In this document: positions 10,339-18,894 of the stretch, piece by piece
Layout of the letters: each line of letters opens with the position of its first letter
Numbering within the stretch: the first letter of the stretch is position 1
Assembly (NCBI RefSeq): GCF_002741015.1
Contig: NZ_CP016617.1
Span: 1,054,001 to 1,118,000, forward strand
DNA from: Microvirga ossetica
GTDB taxonomy: Bacteria; Pseudomonadota; Alphaproteobacteria; Rhizobiales; Beijerinckiaceae
Length of the DNA: 64,000 bases
Direction of reading: 5' to 3'
The notes under the pieces: generated by a model
Database searches by the model: none
Told to the model about the DNA's origin: nothing
The model's input: the letters and a program-made list of their open reading frames with translations, nothing else
Made by a program: the position numbers and the translations under genes

Positions 10339-11307
10339 ATGCGTTCCAATCAACGGCTGGCCGAACTCTGGCTCGATGCCCTGGCGACGGAGCTCGGAGC
10401 CTCGGCTGGCACCATTGCGACCTATACCGACGATCTCAACTGCTACTTGGTTTGGCTCGATGAGAACAGCCTCGGCTTGGACGAGGTCGGCTTGGAGCAC
10501 ATCCGAGATTACGTCGCCGCTCTCGATCGGCGGGACTATGCCGGATCGACCATTGCCCGACGCATCACAGTGGCACGGGGCCTGCACAAGTTCCTCATCG
10601 CGGAGGAACTCGGCTCCCGCGATCCTACGTCCAATCTAACTGCAATGCGCCGCTCCAGGAAGCTGCCCTTCGTCCTGTCGATCGCCGAAACGGAGACGCT
10701 CCTGGAGACCGCCCACAGGCTTGCGGCCGATCCTTCGGTCGGCCTCTACCGGCAGGCCGGCTATGCCCGAAGGGCTGCCCTGTTCGAGACCCTCTATGCC
10801 TCAGGCATGCGCATCAGCGAAGCCCTGTCGTTGCCCTCCGATGCCGCACCCCACGGCACCCGCATGCTCTTGGTGCGGGGCAAGGGCGACAAGCAGCGGC
10901 TGGTGCCGCTGCATGAGCGAGCGATTGCCGCCCTTGCCCACTGGCAGAGACTGGCCGCCGGGTACTCCGGTGGCAAGCCGAGCCAGTGGCTGTTCCACTC
11001 GGTGCGCAACGGCACGAAGGCGCTGACGCGCCAAGCCGCCCTGCTTGAGATCAAAGAAGCTGCAGTTGCGGCGGGACTGGCGAGCCCGGAGCGGGTTTCT
11101 CCTCACGTGCTGCGCCATGCATTCGCTACCCATATGCATTCAGGGGGCACGGATCTGCGCGTACTGCAGGAGCTGCTCGGCCATGCCGGCATCGAGACCA
11201 CGCAAATCTACACCCATCTCGATACGTCCCGCCTTAACCAGATGGTTCGCGACCTTCACCCGCTCAATGATGAGCACACAGTAGATGCCCAAGCCGCAGG
11301 GGCGTGA
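10339..11307 (+). CDS. Tyrosine recombinase, XerC/XerD-like
   Basis: 322 residues. The N-terminal SAM-like DNA-binding domain spans about 1-100 and the catalytic domain about 115-310. Catalytic residues are visible: Arg in ASGMRISEAL, Lys in RGKGDKQRLVPL, HxLR in SPHVLRHAF, His in LGHAGIETT, and the Tyr nucleophile in TQIYTHLD. Size and single-gene organisation resemble Xer recombinases, but the repeated leader and the broken copy at 240-490 suggest a mobile or duplicated unit rather than the housekeeping XerD. Confidence 0.88.
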   Translation: MRSNQRLAELWLDALATELGASAGTIATYTDDLNCYLVWLDENSLGLDEVGLEHIRDYVAALDRRDYAGSTIARRITVARGLHKFLIAEELGSRDPTSNLTAMRRSRKLPFVLSIAETETLLETAHRLAADPSVGLYRQAGYARRAALFETLYASGMRISEALSLPSDAAPHGTRMLLVRGKGDKQRLVPLHERAIAALAHWQRLAAGYSGGKPSQWLFHSVRNGTKALTRQAALLEIKEAAVAAGLASPERVSPHVLRHAFATHMHSGGTDLRVLQELLGHAGIETTQIYTHLDTSRLNQMVRDLHPLNDEHTVDAQAAGA

Positions 11308-11570
11308 CGACGGCACTTCATGTGGCAGCGACAGACTATCACACGAACGATACTGACGCTCCCGTGCATTGCGATCGTGCGGCTTCCAGACGCTTGCGAT
11401 CGCGTGCGGTTCACAGGGTGTCCCCAAAGGGTCAAAGTTCGGGCCGTCTCTAATGATTGGCCTAGCACCTGGGGGCGGTCATCCTCTCGTGCGCATCCAT
11501 CTCGGTCGACGGTAGATCCTTCGAGAGGCAGGAAATTTCAAACGAGCGTCGACCATGGTGAATGGTGAGA

Positions 11571-11825
11571 TCAAAGGTCCGTATAGCCCTTTTGCCGCTG
11601 GGCTGTGGCCCGCGTCTCCAATGCCTGAGCTGCCTCGGCCTCATCGGAGAAGATCTCCACCTGCTCTCGGCCCTTGGAGCCAACAAAGCCCCAGTTGCGA
11701 ACCAGCCGGATTGTGCCGAACAGGTCGCGTTCGATCATCTGGCTGAAGAAGCGCGCTCTACCCTGCTCCGGATCACGCCGGTAGAGCACCAGGTGATACC
11801 GTATGGGCGAGCGGGCGTCGGGCAT
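11571..11825 (-). CDS. WGR-domain protein
   Basis: 84 residues. The region IRLVRNWGFVGSKGREQVEIF matches the WGR domain (named for Trp-Gly-Arg, here Trp-Gly-Phe), which binds nucleic acid ends in PARP and DNA-repair contexts. Stand-alone WGR proteins of this size are common in Rhizobiales. It ends the transcript that begins with the CYTH gene 15 bases upstream. Confidence 0.8.
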   Translation of the reverse strand: MPDARSPIRYHLVLYRRDPEQGRARFFSQMIERDLFGTIRLVRNWGFVGSKGREQVEIFSDEAEAAQALETRATAQRQKGYTDL

Positions 11826-11840
11826 CGGGCTGGCTATCCC

Positions 11841-12530
11841 TTACTCGGGCTTGCCCTTCTGGAGTGTCTTCTCCATCTCGCGCATCATGGCCTGCTCGAT
11901 CTCATCGAGGTTGACTTTGACGGTGCCGCCGCTGGCCTGGGCCTTGGCTCGGGTCACCGGTACCTGTTTGGTCTTGGGCCGGTTGACGGCCACCTGCGCC
12001 TGAGCGGGAAAGCGGCCTTCCAGCGTATCGATCAGGCTGTTGAGCGCCTCATCGGACAGCGGGATCTCCGGAGCCTCGTCGAGGCCTCTCAGAGCGATGG
12101 CTTGGTTGGTATAGCGGGGATCCGCCGTCACCTCAGGCCCGAACCACTCCAACGGGCGAAAGCCCCTCGCCTTCCCGTCAGAGGCGAATTCAACAGTGAC
12201 GAGGTGCAGGACACGGGGCCGGGTGATCTCGTCGACCAGGGCGTGACCCTCACCGATCGGCAGGGCTGTCCGGGAGTAGTCGACCTTGGCGGCGCAGACA
12301 TCAAGTAGCGCGTGAGCATGGCCCAGCGGGATCTCCGCCTGATCCTCAACCTCGCCGTGAGCGCCGACCGTTTTGAGGAACAGCAAGCTCCTCTCCTCTT
12401 CCAGACGAACCCAGGAAGAGCGATTTTCCTGCTCAGGGAAGAAGCCCTCGACGAGGCGCAGCCCGCCCCTCTCACGCCGGATTAGGCGGGCGAAGGACGG
12501 GGTGAGGAGAAAACGGCGGTGAACGGTCAT
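11841..12530 (-). CDS. CYTH-domain protein (triphosphate tunnel metalloenzyme-like)
   Basis: About 229 residues from ATG at 12530. VHRRFLLTPSF, LEEERSLLFLKTVG, RTALPIGEGHALVDEITRP, VTVEF and GPEVTADPRYTN follow the beta-strand pattern of CYTH domains, which hydrolyse or bind triphosphates such as tripolyphosphate in an acidic/basic tunnel. The C-terminal 75 residues are a Lys/Gln-rich helical tail specific to this protein. A longer TTG-started frame to 12593 is less likely. The gene is followed after 15 bases by the WGR gene. Substrate unknown. Confidence 0.7.
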   Translation of the reverse strand: MTVHRRFLLTPSFARLIRRERGGLRLVEGFFPEQENRSSWVRLEEERSLLFLKTVGAHGEVEDQAEIPLGHAHALLDVCAAKVDYSRTALPIGEGHALVDEITRPRVLHLVTVEFASDGKARGFRPLEWFGPEVTADPRYTNQAIALRGLDEAPEIPLSDEALNSLIDTLEGRFPAQAQVAVNRPKTKQVPVTRAKAQASGGTVKVNLDEIEQAMMREMEKTLQKGKPE

Positions 12531-12574
12531 GAAACCCAAAGCCGGTAAGGGATCGAGAAGCCTTTTATTCGTAT

Positions 12575-12760
12575 ATGGCAGAGGAAGAGGCAAGCAACCC
12601 TGAACCCCGCACTATGGTTTCCGATCGGCCGCCAGCCTTGAGCCTGCCACCTTCGGTTCTCGCTGATCTGCTGGGATCAGGTAAGTTCGATTTCGGAGAA
12701 ACAGTTGATCAGCGCAGGTTCGCCGAGCTCTACAATCTTCTACGCCGAACCACGCAGTGA
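12575..12760 (+). CDS. Small hypothetical protein, divergent from the CYTH gene
   Basis: 61 codons from ATG, Pro/Ser-rich at first and then a helix ending VDQRRFAELYNLLRRTT. It is transcribed away from the CYTH gene. I do not recognise it and support is weak. Confidence 0.3.
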   Translation: MAEEEASNPEPRTMVSDRPPALSLPPSVLADLLGSGKFDFGETVDQRRFAELYNLLRRTTQ

Positions 12761-13204
12761 GATGTCATCGACCAGCTATAGCCTGAGAGGGAGATACGCA
12801 GGCGTTGGTCGTCCAACAGGGAGACTATGCCCTGAGGATAGGCTCTTCACCAACGAGCGAAGATCCTTCACACATGAAAACGACCTGACAGAGTTAGCCG
12901 TGCGGATCTCACTGTCAGGGCGTTTGTGTGATGCCGGTTGCAACACCACGCCGCCACAATGCCTCAGGAACGCTAATCGTGCAACTGAACGCTGTGTACA
13001 AGTGCAAACGCCCTAGCGAACGGATGAGCATCAGACCCTCGCGAGAGGGCGCGATGTGTTCCGGCATCGCCCGATCCATGTAAGATGCGCCCTTGATAAA
13101 CCGATGTGTAGCTACGCACGCCATTTGGTACCGGCGTCGTGAGAATAGATCATTCTTGTGGCAACGCGCACGTCGGTGAAAAGGGATTGCCAATGGATAC
13201 ACGA
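12761..13204. other. Region without recognised genes
   Basis: About 440 bases. Open frames here have unusual residue content and no ribosome sites; I see no repeat or RNA. Confidence 0.4.
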
Positions 13205-13550
13205 TTAGACTTCAGCCGGAATCGCAACTTTTTTGCTTGTCGGTTTCTGCGGTGCCGCTGAGAGTATGAGCTTGGTGAGGACCTCATAGACGGATTGTGC
13301 TCCGCACTCATTCCTTCGAATAGCGCAGTGCTCGAAGAAGCTGACATACTCGTCGCACTGCGCCGAGCGCTGCTGCTTCGGAGCCTCAGCGCACCGCGTA
13401 TATGCCTGTCGCACGATCGGTGGCGGATCAAACGATTCAAAGACCCCCTGCGCAGGTGTACGAGTGATCTTCTCATGGGCAAGAATGAGAGTGGCCGAGC
13501 CTAAGAGGATGGCGATAGCTAGCTATGAAGCCGGGGTGGATTTTCCGCAT
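13205..13550 (-). pseudogene. Probable frameshifted secreted Cys-rich small protein
   Basis: The open frame from 13414 reads a protein with four cysteines (TRC, QCDEY, EHC, NEC). Reading further upstream in the same frame gives a hydrophobic run AIAILLGSATLILA, like a signal peptide, but no start codon. An ATG at 13550 gives MRKIHPGF in the next frame. One base gained or lost near 13520 would join them into a secreted protein of about 115 residues. The family is not recognised. A GTG start at 13414 is the alternative. Confidence 0.4.
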
Positions 13551-13661
13551 CAGCATAGCTCGGACCTTTATGGTTAAGACGACGTTAAGCGATACCGCCC
13601 GAAATAGATGCACGAAACAGCCTATCGCAATTCGCGATGCTGATCTGAAGGACGTACAGCG

Positions 13662-13931
13662 ATGGCAAAGCGCTCCGAGCAAGAGGACGAACAACCTGAA
13701 ACTAATGCAAGAGCCAGCACCCCCGAACTGGATCGCCTGGAGAAACTGGCCAACGCGGCTGCCACCGCTGCGCAGGCGAGGCAGTGGCGGGCTCGCAAGA
13801 ATGGCATTGATCAACAAGAGGAGCCGTCGGAAGTCCGCAACCTCAGCAGCGATGCAGAAGCCAGAGCTCGGGCAGAGGAAGCGATGCGGCAGATGATGTC
13901 AAAGCCCCAAAGCAAACGGCGCGGACGATAA
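13662..13931 (+). CDS. Small hypothetical helical protein
   Basis: 89 residues, highly charged, with a long predicted helix over LDRLEKLANAAATAAQARQW and a basic tail SKRRGR. AAGGACG lies upstream at workable spacing. No family recognised. Confidence 0.5.
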   Translation: MAKRSEQEDEQPETNARASTPELDRLEKLANAAATAAQARQWRARKNGIDQQEEPSEVRNLSSDAEARARAEEAMRQMMSKPQSKRRGR

Positions 13932-14068
13932 AGACCCGGTGCTTTCATTTGTGACAATCATTCCCACATACGCACCGTCAGAGCGGGATTAAGGAAGTGT
14001 TCAGCTCTTGCTCGCCATGGTCCCGCCCCTTTGCCCCTGCCGATGGCAGCGAGGCGTAGTTTAGGAGT

Positions 14069-14251
14069 ATGACAATGACTGAAGCCAAAGCCGCCAAGAA
14101 GCCGAATCCTGCTCTAGCGAAGCCGCTGCAACCTTCGAACGAACTGGCGGCCGTTGTCGGATCGACCCCGCTGCCGCGGACTGCGGTGGTGAGCAAGGTC
14201 TGGGAGTACATCAAGGCCAACAACCTCCAGAACCCCGAGAACAAGCGATAG
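14069..14251 (+). pseudogene. SWIB/MDM2-domain protein, truncated by a stop codon
   Basis: The 60 residues read as the start of a bacterial SWIB protein: Lys/Ala-rich N-terminus, then LPRTAVVSKVWEYIKANNLQ and NPENKR. In the family this continues R-E-I-L-A-D-D-K-L. Here the Glu codon is TAG, followed by ATTCTG (Ile-Leu) and then loss of frame. The second half of the domain is therefore missing. Confidence 0.75.
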
Positions 14252-14618
14252 ATTCTGTCTGGATAAAAGTGATTATCCGCGGATTTAAAGCGATTAGGCA
14301 GGTCGCTGAAAGCAAATACCGCGGGATTGCATCTGAAACGAGACTGCCCAGGAGCAAGACGATCATATCGGGGCCATTGTCCGATACAATATAAGTTCGG
14401 CTTAAACCCTGTTTTGGAACAAAATAGCGCTTCGCATTGCTATTTAATCCACCATTGGTGATCTGCTGCCCGACCGAGACGGCGAGTTAAACGCGAACAG
14501 GGAATTGCCTCCATGCACTTCCCTGTTTTTGGCCGAGATTGATCTTAGCATCATACGGAAAAGCGGAACTGGCTTTCCTCACGTCTCCAAAAGTGCGTTC
14601 GCCTTTGGGTCCGATGCT
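14252..14618. other. Decayed DNA after the SWIB remnant
   Basis: About 370 bases. The first bases continue the broken SWIB gene. An inverted repeat ATTGT-CCGAT-ACAAT lies at 14376-14390. Nothing else is recognised. Confidence 0.4.
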
Positions 14619-14885
14619 CTAAATGAATGCTTTTGCCCTTGCTGATTTGCCTGACGCTGCGCCTGGACGGACTCCAACCACAATCCCAGTGTCCGATAAA
14701 TAAAATCGTGCACCGGCTGTCTCGAGGGCACGCCTAATCTGATTGCGCTTTTCCTGACCGGGAACACGAATATCATTCTCAAAATCGTTTAGAAGTTTCC
14801 GAGCACAACCTGCGGCTTCACATAGCTCATTTTGCGACAGACCGAGCATAGACCTCGCGCCACGACACGCGACTCCATCAATCAT
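14619..14885 (-). CDS. XRE-family helix-turn-helix regulator (small)
   Basis: About 88 residues from ATG at 14885 (a GTG at 14912 is possible). An HTH_3 domain fills the first 60: CRGARSMLGLSQNELCEAAG, then LNDFENDIRVPG. The C-terminal FYLSDTGIVVGVRP is a short beta extension seen in many single-domain XRE proteins of this group. Likely DNA-binding; target unknown. Confidence 0.75.
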   Translation of the reverse strand: MIDGVACRGARSMLGLSQNELCEAAGCARKLLNDFENDIRVPGQEKRNQIRRALETAGARFYLSDTGIVVGVRPGAASGKSARAKAFI

Positions 14886-15123
14886 TTCGACAGGAGGCAG
14901 GTCGTAAATCACTGTACCGCTTATTTAGCCGAGCGAATTCGCAGACGAGAGCAACAAACGTAAATTTATCTCTCTCCGGCCGCAATCTCTAGAATTTTTG
15001 ATTCCGTTGCACTCGCATTAATTTTTGCCCGGCGACTTTCGGCGAACGGATTCACGTCCGCCTCAGGAAAGGCCCTGCTTCTTCGGTCTCTCCCGCAAAG
15101 GGCAACCCATTGATCTATGGAAT

Positions 15124-15180
15124 TAGAGCACTCCCTTGGTAAGGGAGAGGTCGAGAGTTCGATCCTCTCTGGCAGCACCA
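15124..15180 (+). tRNA. 3' part of tRNA-Thr (anticodon GGT), probable integration site
   Basis: TAGAGCA is followed by the anticodon arm CTCCC-TTGGTAA-GGGAG, variable bases, the T arm GAGAG-TTCGATC-CTCTC, acceptor strand TGGCAGC and ACCA. The 5' acceptor strand (expected GCTGCCA) and the D arm are absent; bases before 15124 do not match a tRNA. A 57-base tRNA 3' end beside an integrase is the classic trace of a genomic island att site. Confidence 0.8.
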
Positions 15181-15223
15181 GCCAATCTCTTGAGAAACCA
15201 AGAGCTTGTTGTAGAACAAGACT

Positions 15224-16849
15224 TTGAGACCGCCTCACTTGTACACACAGGCGGTACACATGGTTCTCAAGATGGCTTCCCCCTGGAAAGACCCAAAGTC
15301 AGGCGTTTTCTACCTTCGCGTTCGTGTTCCGACCGATCTTAGAGCGAAGGTGAAGGGTCAAACCATCGGCCTCCCCATTGGCGATAAGATCGTTCAAGCC
15401 AAAGCTGGCGAAACCGTCAAAGCCTCCCTTCGAACCCGCGACCCTCGCGAAGCCAAGGTAAGGTTCTCCACGGCCCTCACAGCCCTGAATGACTATTGGG
15501 AGGCTGTCCGGAAAGGATCGCAAAGGCTCTCTTAGAAAGATTCGGTTGCCCTAGCCGGTGAGATTTATCGGGCCTTCGTACAAACCTTTGAGGAAAATCC
15601 AGGCTCATACGAACGGTGGGCCAACGTCCTTGAGATGAACGATCAGGCTAAGGCCGGAAGTTACGGCAGGGCCGCTTTGATGATCGATCATCGTTCCAAG
15701 GTTCATAGGTCGATGGAAGATCGCTTTGGCGCTCTGACTGACGCCCTGCTAAGAGGGAAAGGCTTAGTCCTCGAAAGGGAGAGCCGAGAGCGCGTCCTAC
15801 AGGAGGTTAGCAAGAGCCTCGATCAAGCAGCCTCACAGCTCAAGAAGAACGCTGATGGGGACTTCTCCCCCGATCCCAGGGCAAACCGCTTCCCTGTCTA
15901 CGAGAAGCCATTTGAGAAGCAGTCCAATTCTCTCGCCATTACCGCCCTGTTTAAGGCTTGGGAAAAGGAAGCTCTTCAACTCAAGAGAGCATCGGCTACT
16001 CCTAACCGGTATCGGTCAGTCTTTGCCAATCTCAGGGCATTCGTTGGTCACGATGATGCAAGAGCAGTTACAACAGAGGATATCATTCGTTTCAAGGATG
16101 CGAGGCTTGCCGAAGGTATCTCAGGCAAGACCCTTAAAGACGCTGACCTAGCTGCTTTGAAGTCTATCTTTGGGTGGGCTGTTGAGAACAGGCTCCTTCG
16201 CTCCAATCCCGCTGCTGATGTTACGATCCGAGTGTCTAAGCAGAAGGTTGAGCGAGAGCGCGGGTTTAATGATGAGGAATCGCTGACCATACTCAAGACT
16301 GCCCTCACCTATTCTAAGGCTGGCAAGGAAAGCGCCGCCCTCGCTTGTGCAAAGAAGTGGGTTCCTTGGCTGTGCGCTTTTACCGGCGCACGGGTGACAG
16401 AGATTACGAGCCTCCAGCGGGAAAGCTTTAAGACGATCAGCGGCGTTCCTCTCGTAAGGATCATGGGCACGAAGACAGGCGAGTATCGAGATGTGCCGCT
16501 CCATCCTCAGTTAGTGGAGATTGGCTTGCTTCAGTTCGTTGAAGCCTCTCACACTGGACCGCTCTTCTACAATGAGAAAGACCAAAGAGGCCGAGGCGCT
16601 CAGTCTCAATCAGAGAAGCTTGCCAAGTGGGTACGCAAGCTTGGAATCGTTGACCCAAGGATTCAGCCAAATCATGGCTGGCGGCATCGCTTCACAACGC
16701 TCGCAAGAGCAGTCCGTATGGACCACGAGAAACGTGAGTATATCTTAGGCCATACGCTTCCCGGCCTCGGCAGCACATACGGGGATATGCGGGGTTTGGT
16801 TGAGGAGATTAACAAGCTCCCGACCTACAATATGCCTAGCAGTCATTGA
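15224..16849 (+). pseudogene. Tyrosine integrase of a tRNA-linked island, one in-frame stop
   Basis: Two open stretches (15224-15535 and 15635-16849) are in the same frame. The sequence between them also reads as protein, so only one TAG at 15533-15535 interrupts a gene of about 540 codons. The N-terminus SPWKDPKSGVFYLRVRVP matches the DUF6538 start of island integrases. Catalytic residues are present: Arg in FTGARVTEI, Lys in GTKTGEYRDVPLHP, H-x-x-R in HGWRHRF, His in LGHTLPG and Tyr in STYGD. Initiation after the stop would lose the N-terminal arm-binding part. Confidence 0.85.
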
Positions 16850-16870
16850 GTTTTGTATGAGGCAATCAAA

Positions 16871-17236
16871 GTGAATGATGACCGGCAGGAACTTGATTGG
16901 GATAAGATAAGGCGTTTCAAATGGTCCAACGCAAAGCCACCCTCTGACTGGGATCAGTCTCTACGACCTATTTCCATAAATGGGGTCAGCTTATTTGCCC
17001 TTGATGAAAAGGGGAATCTCTATTGGGATGGACAACCAGTAGAGACAAGGAAGCGGCTCAGTCTTACTTGGCCTCAAGCCATTGGAGCTTTCCTCGTTGG
17101 GCTATCAGCAATAGCCGGAGGAATTGGAGGCGCTGTACAGGGCTGGATCGCTTACAACGATTGGACCTGCAATACTAGTATGGCTAGCTGGTTTCAAGCC
17201 TGCCCAACCGTCTCTAAGACTAAGACGCCAGACTAA
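16871..17236 (+). CDS. Hypothetical single-pass membrane protein
   Basis: About 121 residues from GTG (a TTG at 16853 is the alternative). The N-terminal half is soluble and Trp-rich. One membrane helix (AIGAFLVGLSAIAGGIGGAV) is followed by a short tail with two cysteines. It sits just after the integrase. Family not recognised. Confidence 0.5.
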   Translation: MNDDRQELDWDKIRRFKWSNAKPPSDWDQSLRPISINGVSLFALDEKGNLYWDGQPVETRKRLSLTWPQAIGAFLVGLSAIAGGIGGAVQGWIAYNDWTCNTSMASWFQACPTVSKTKTPD

Positions 17237-17745
17237 GCCCTGCGTGGACTGCCCTTTGCCTTTTCCTTACCCATATGCTTCCCAAGCATGAACACCACGA
17301 CAGCCGCTACGCCAATCATCAAGGCAATATCCCAACGCTCACCGTTCGTACCAGCAAGAGGAGCAATGGCGAGCAGGAAAAAGAAGAGCAGTTGAAAGCC
17401 TGTACCTAACTTGCTGAAGGCCACTCCGATTAAGCGAAGTAAGGGAGGCTTCTCAGTTGGAGGCGGGTTCAACGCGCGTTTAGCCTCGTAGACCTCCTGC
17501 GGTTCTATCTCTCTGACTAAGCGTACAACCCGTTGCTCTCTTGGGTCTACGCCGAGCCAAATGATTTCAACACGAAGGTTTCGCTGGCAGTAAGAGGCAG
17601 CCTTTGCCTCAGCCTCAGCTTGAGTGTCAAACCAGCCAGCTATGCTGAAGTATTCCCAAACGTCACCCTGTAGATGCCTCCGTTCTAAACGTGGCTCAAC
17701 CATTAGCTCCCGTTTGTCGAGTGACGTAACCCTGACCCGAAACAT
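17233..17745 (-). CDS. Hypothetical membrane protein
   Basis: 170 residues. An N-terminal 95-residue soluble domain (VWEYFSIAGWFDTQAEAEAK) is followed by two membrane helices (LLFFFLLAIAPLAG and ALMIGVAAVVVFMLG) and a basic end. GAGGGTAGGGC precedes the ATG. It is convergent with and overlaps the end of the previous gene by four bases. No family recognised. Confidence 0.55.
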   Translation of the reverse strand: MFRVRVTSLDKRELMVEPRLERRHLQGDVWEYFSIAGWFDTQAEAEAKAASYCQRNLRVEIIWLGVDPREQRVVRLVREIEPQEVYEAKRALNPPPTEKPPLLRLIGVAFSKLGTGFQLLFFFLLAIAPLAGTNGERWDIALMIGVAAVVVFMLGKHMGKEKAKGSPRRA

Positions 17746-17955
17746 GCCCTACCCTCACGTTGTTGAGCAGGAGCTTACAATGTTGCGGTTAAGGTCGCCA
17801 TTGGTCAAGCTGAGTTACTGACAGATTGTTGCTTAGCCATCAGAGGTTTGACTGTCCGCGAATATCCTTAACCCGAGCTCAACTCCTCATGTCTCATCGT
17901 CGCCTTGCTTTCGTTGAACCTGGCCATCCCAACGTGAAGGGAAAAGGGGAGCACA

Positions 17956-18219
17956 ATGGATCACAGCGACTTCGTTGAGTTGGTGGCTCGCGACCTGACC
18001 CTGAGCGTCTCACAGATGCTCGTTGAAATGGGCTCAGAGGATGGCCAGAGGTTCGCCAAAAAAGCCCTCGTCAAATTCGCCACACAAGCCCTGAGCGGTG
18101 CTCCGCAAGTCGGCGGCATGAATATCTCGACGTTCACAGACGGTGAGAGACACGCTCTGGCCCGAGCCTCTGCTCTGGTCTTGGCCACTCTTCAAGCGGA
18201 TACCTCTAGGCCGCAGTAG
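17956..18219 (+). CDS. Small hypothetical protein
   Basis: 87 residues with AAGGGGAG ahead of the ATG. Mostly helical (VELVARDLTLSVSQMLVEMG, then DGERHALARASALVLATL). No family recognised. It lies in the island just before the IS5-family element. Confidence 0.55.
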   Translation: MDHSDFVELVARDLTLSVSQMLVEMGSEDGQRFAKKALVKFATQALSGAPQVGGMNISTFTDGERHALARASALVLATLQADTSRPQ

Positions 18220-18894
18220 GACACTAGGTGGACAGTGCCCATGGATAAGCATTGGTACTGAGGCATCAGTGTCACCTCCCCATAAAGAAGGAACCCCAAG
18301 CGCGGAACTTGGAGTTCTCTCAGGGGATCGTAAAGATCACGTCGCTGCCTTAGGCCGTGCGGGGAAGAAAGCCTAGGCACAGAGACAAACTTACATCCCT
18401 GCCTTGGGCCTTCTCGGTTTGACTGCATTTTGACTACGGCCTGTTAGCGCTTGAGCCAGTCGATTGCTGCGGCGAGGCAGAGCACGCCCATGAAGGATCG
18501 TGCGGTCTTCTCGTAGCGGGTTGCAACGGCTCGCCACTCTTTGAGCCTGGCCCAGAGCCGCTCGACGACATTGCGGTTGTTATAGATCCAGTCCGGACAG
18601 GCCACCGGCGCCTCATTGGACTTAGCCGGGATCGCCGGCTTCGCACCGATGCTCCAGATGTGCTCGCGGAAGCTGTGGCTTGAATAACCGCGATCGGCCA
18701 CCACCCAGCTGGGCACACTCGGCAAACTGTGAAGCAGCGGAATGGCGTCAGGCAGCTCGTGCGCCTGACCGGGTGAGAACGGCGGTGCAAAATTTGACCA
18801 CGGTAGCGGCGGGATAGACCCGCTGCGGGCGGCGTAAAAGTCGTCCACCTATTCCCTTTCTGCCGGTTGCAGGGAGGGCTGGGGGATTTTCACC

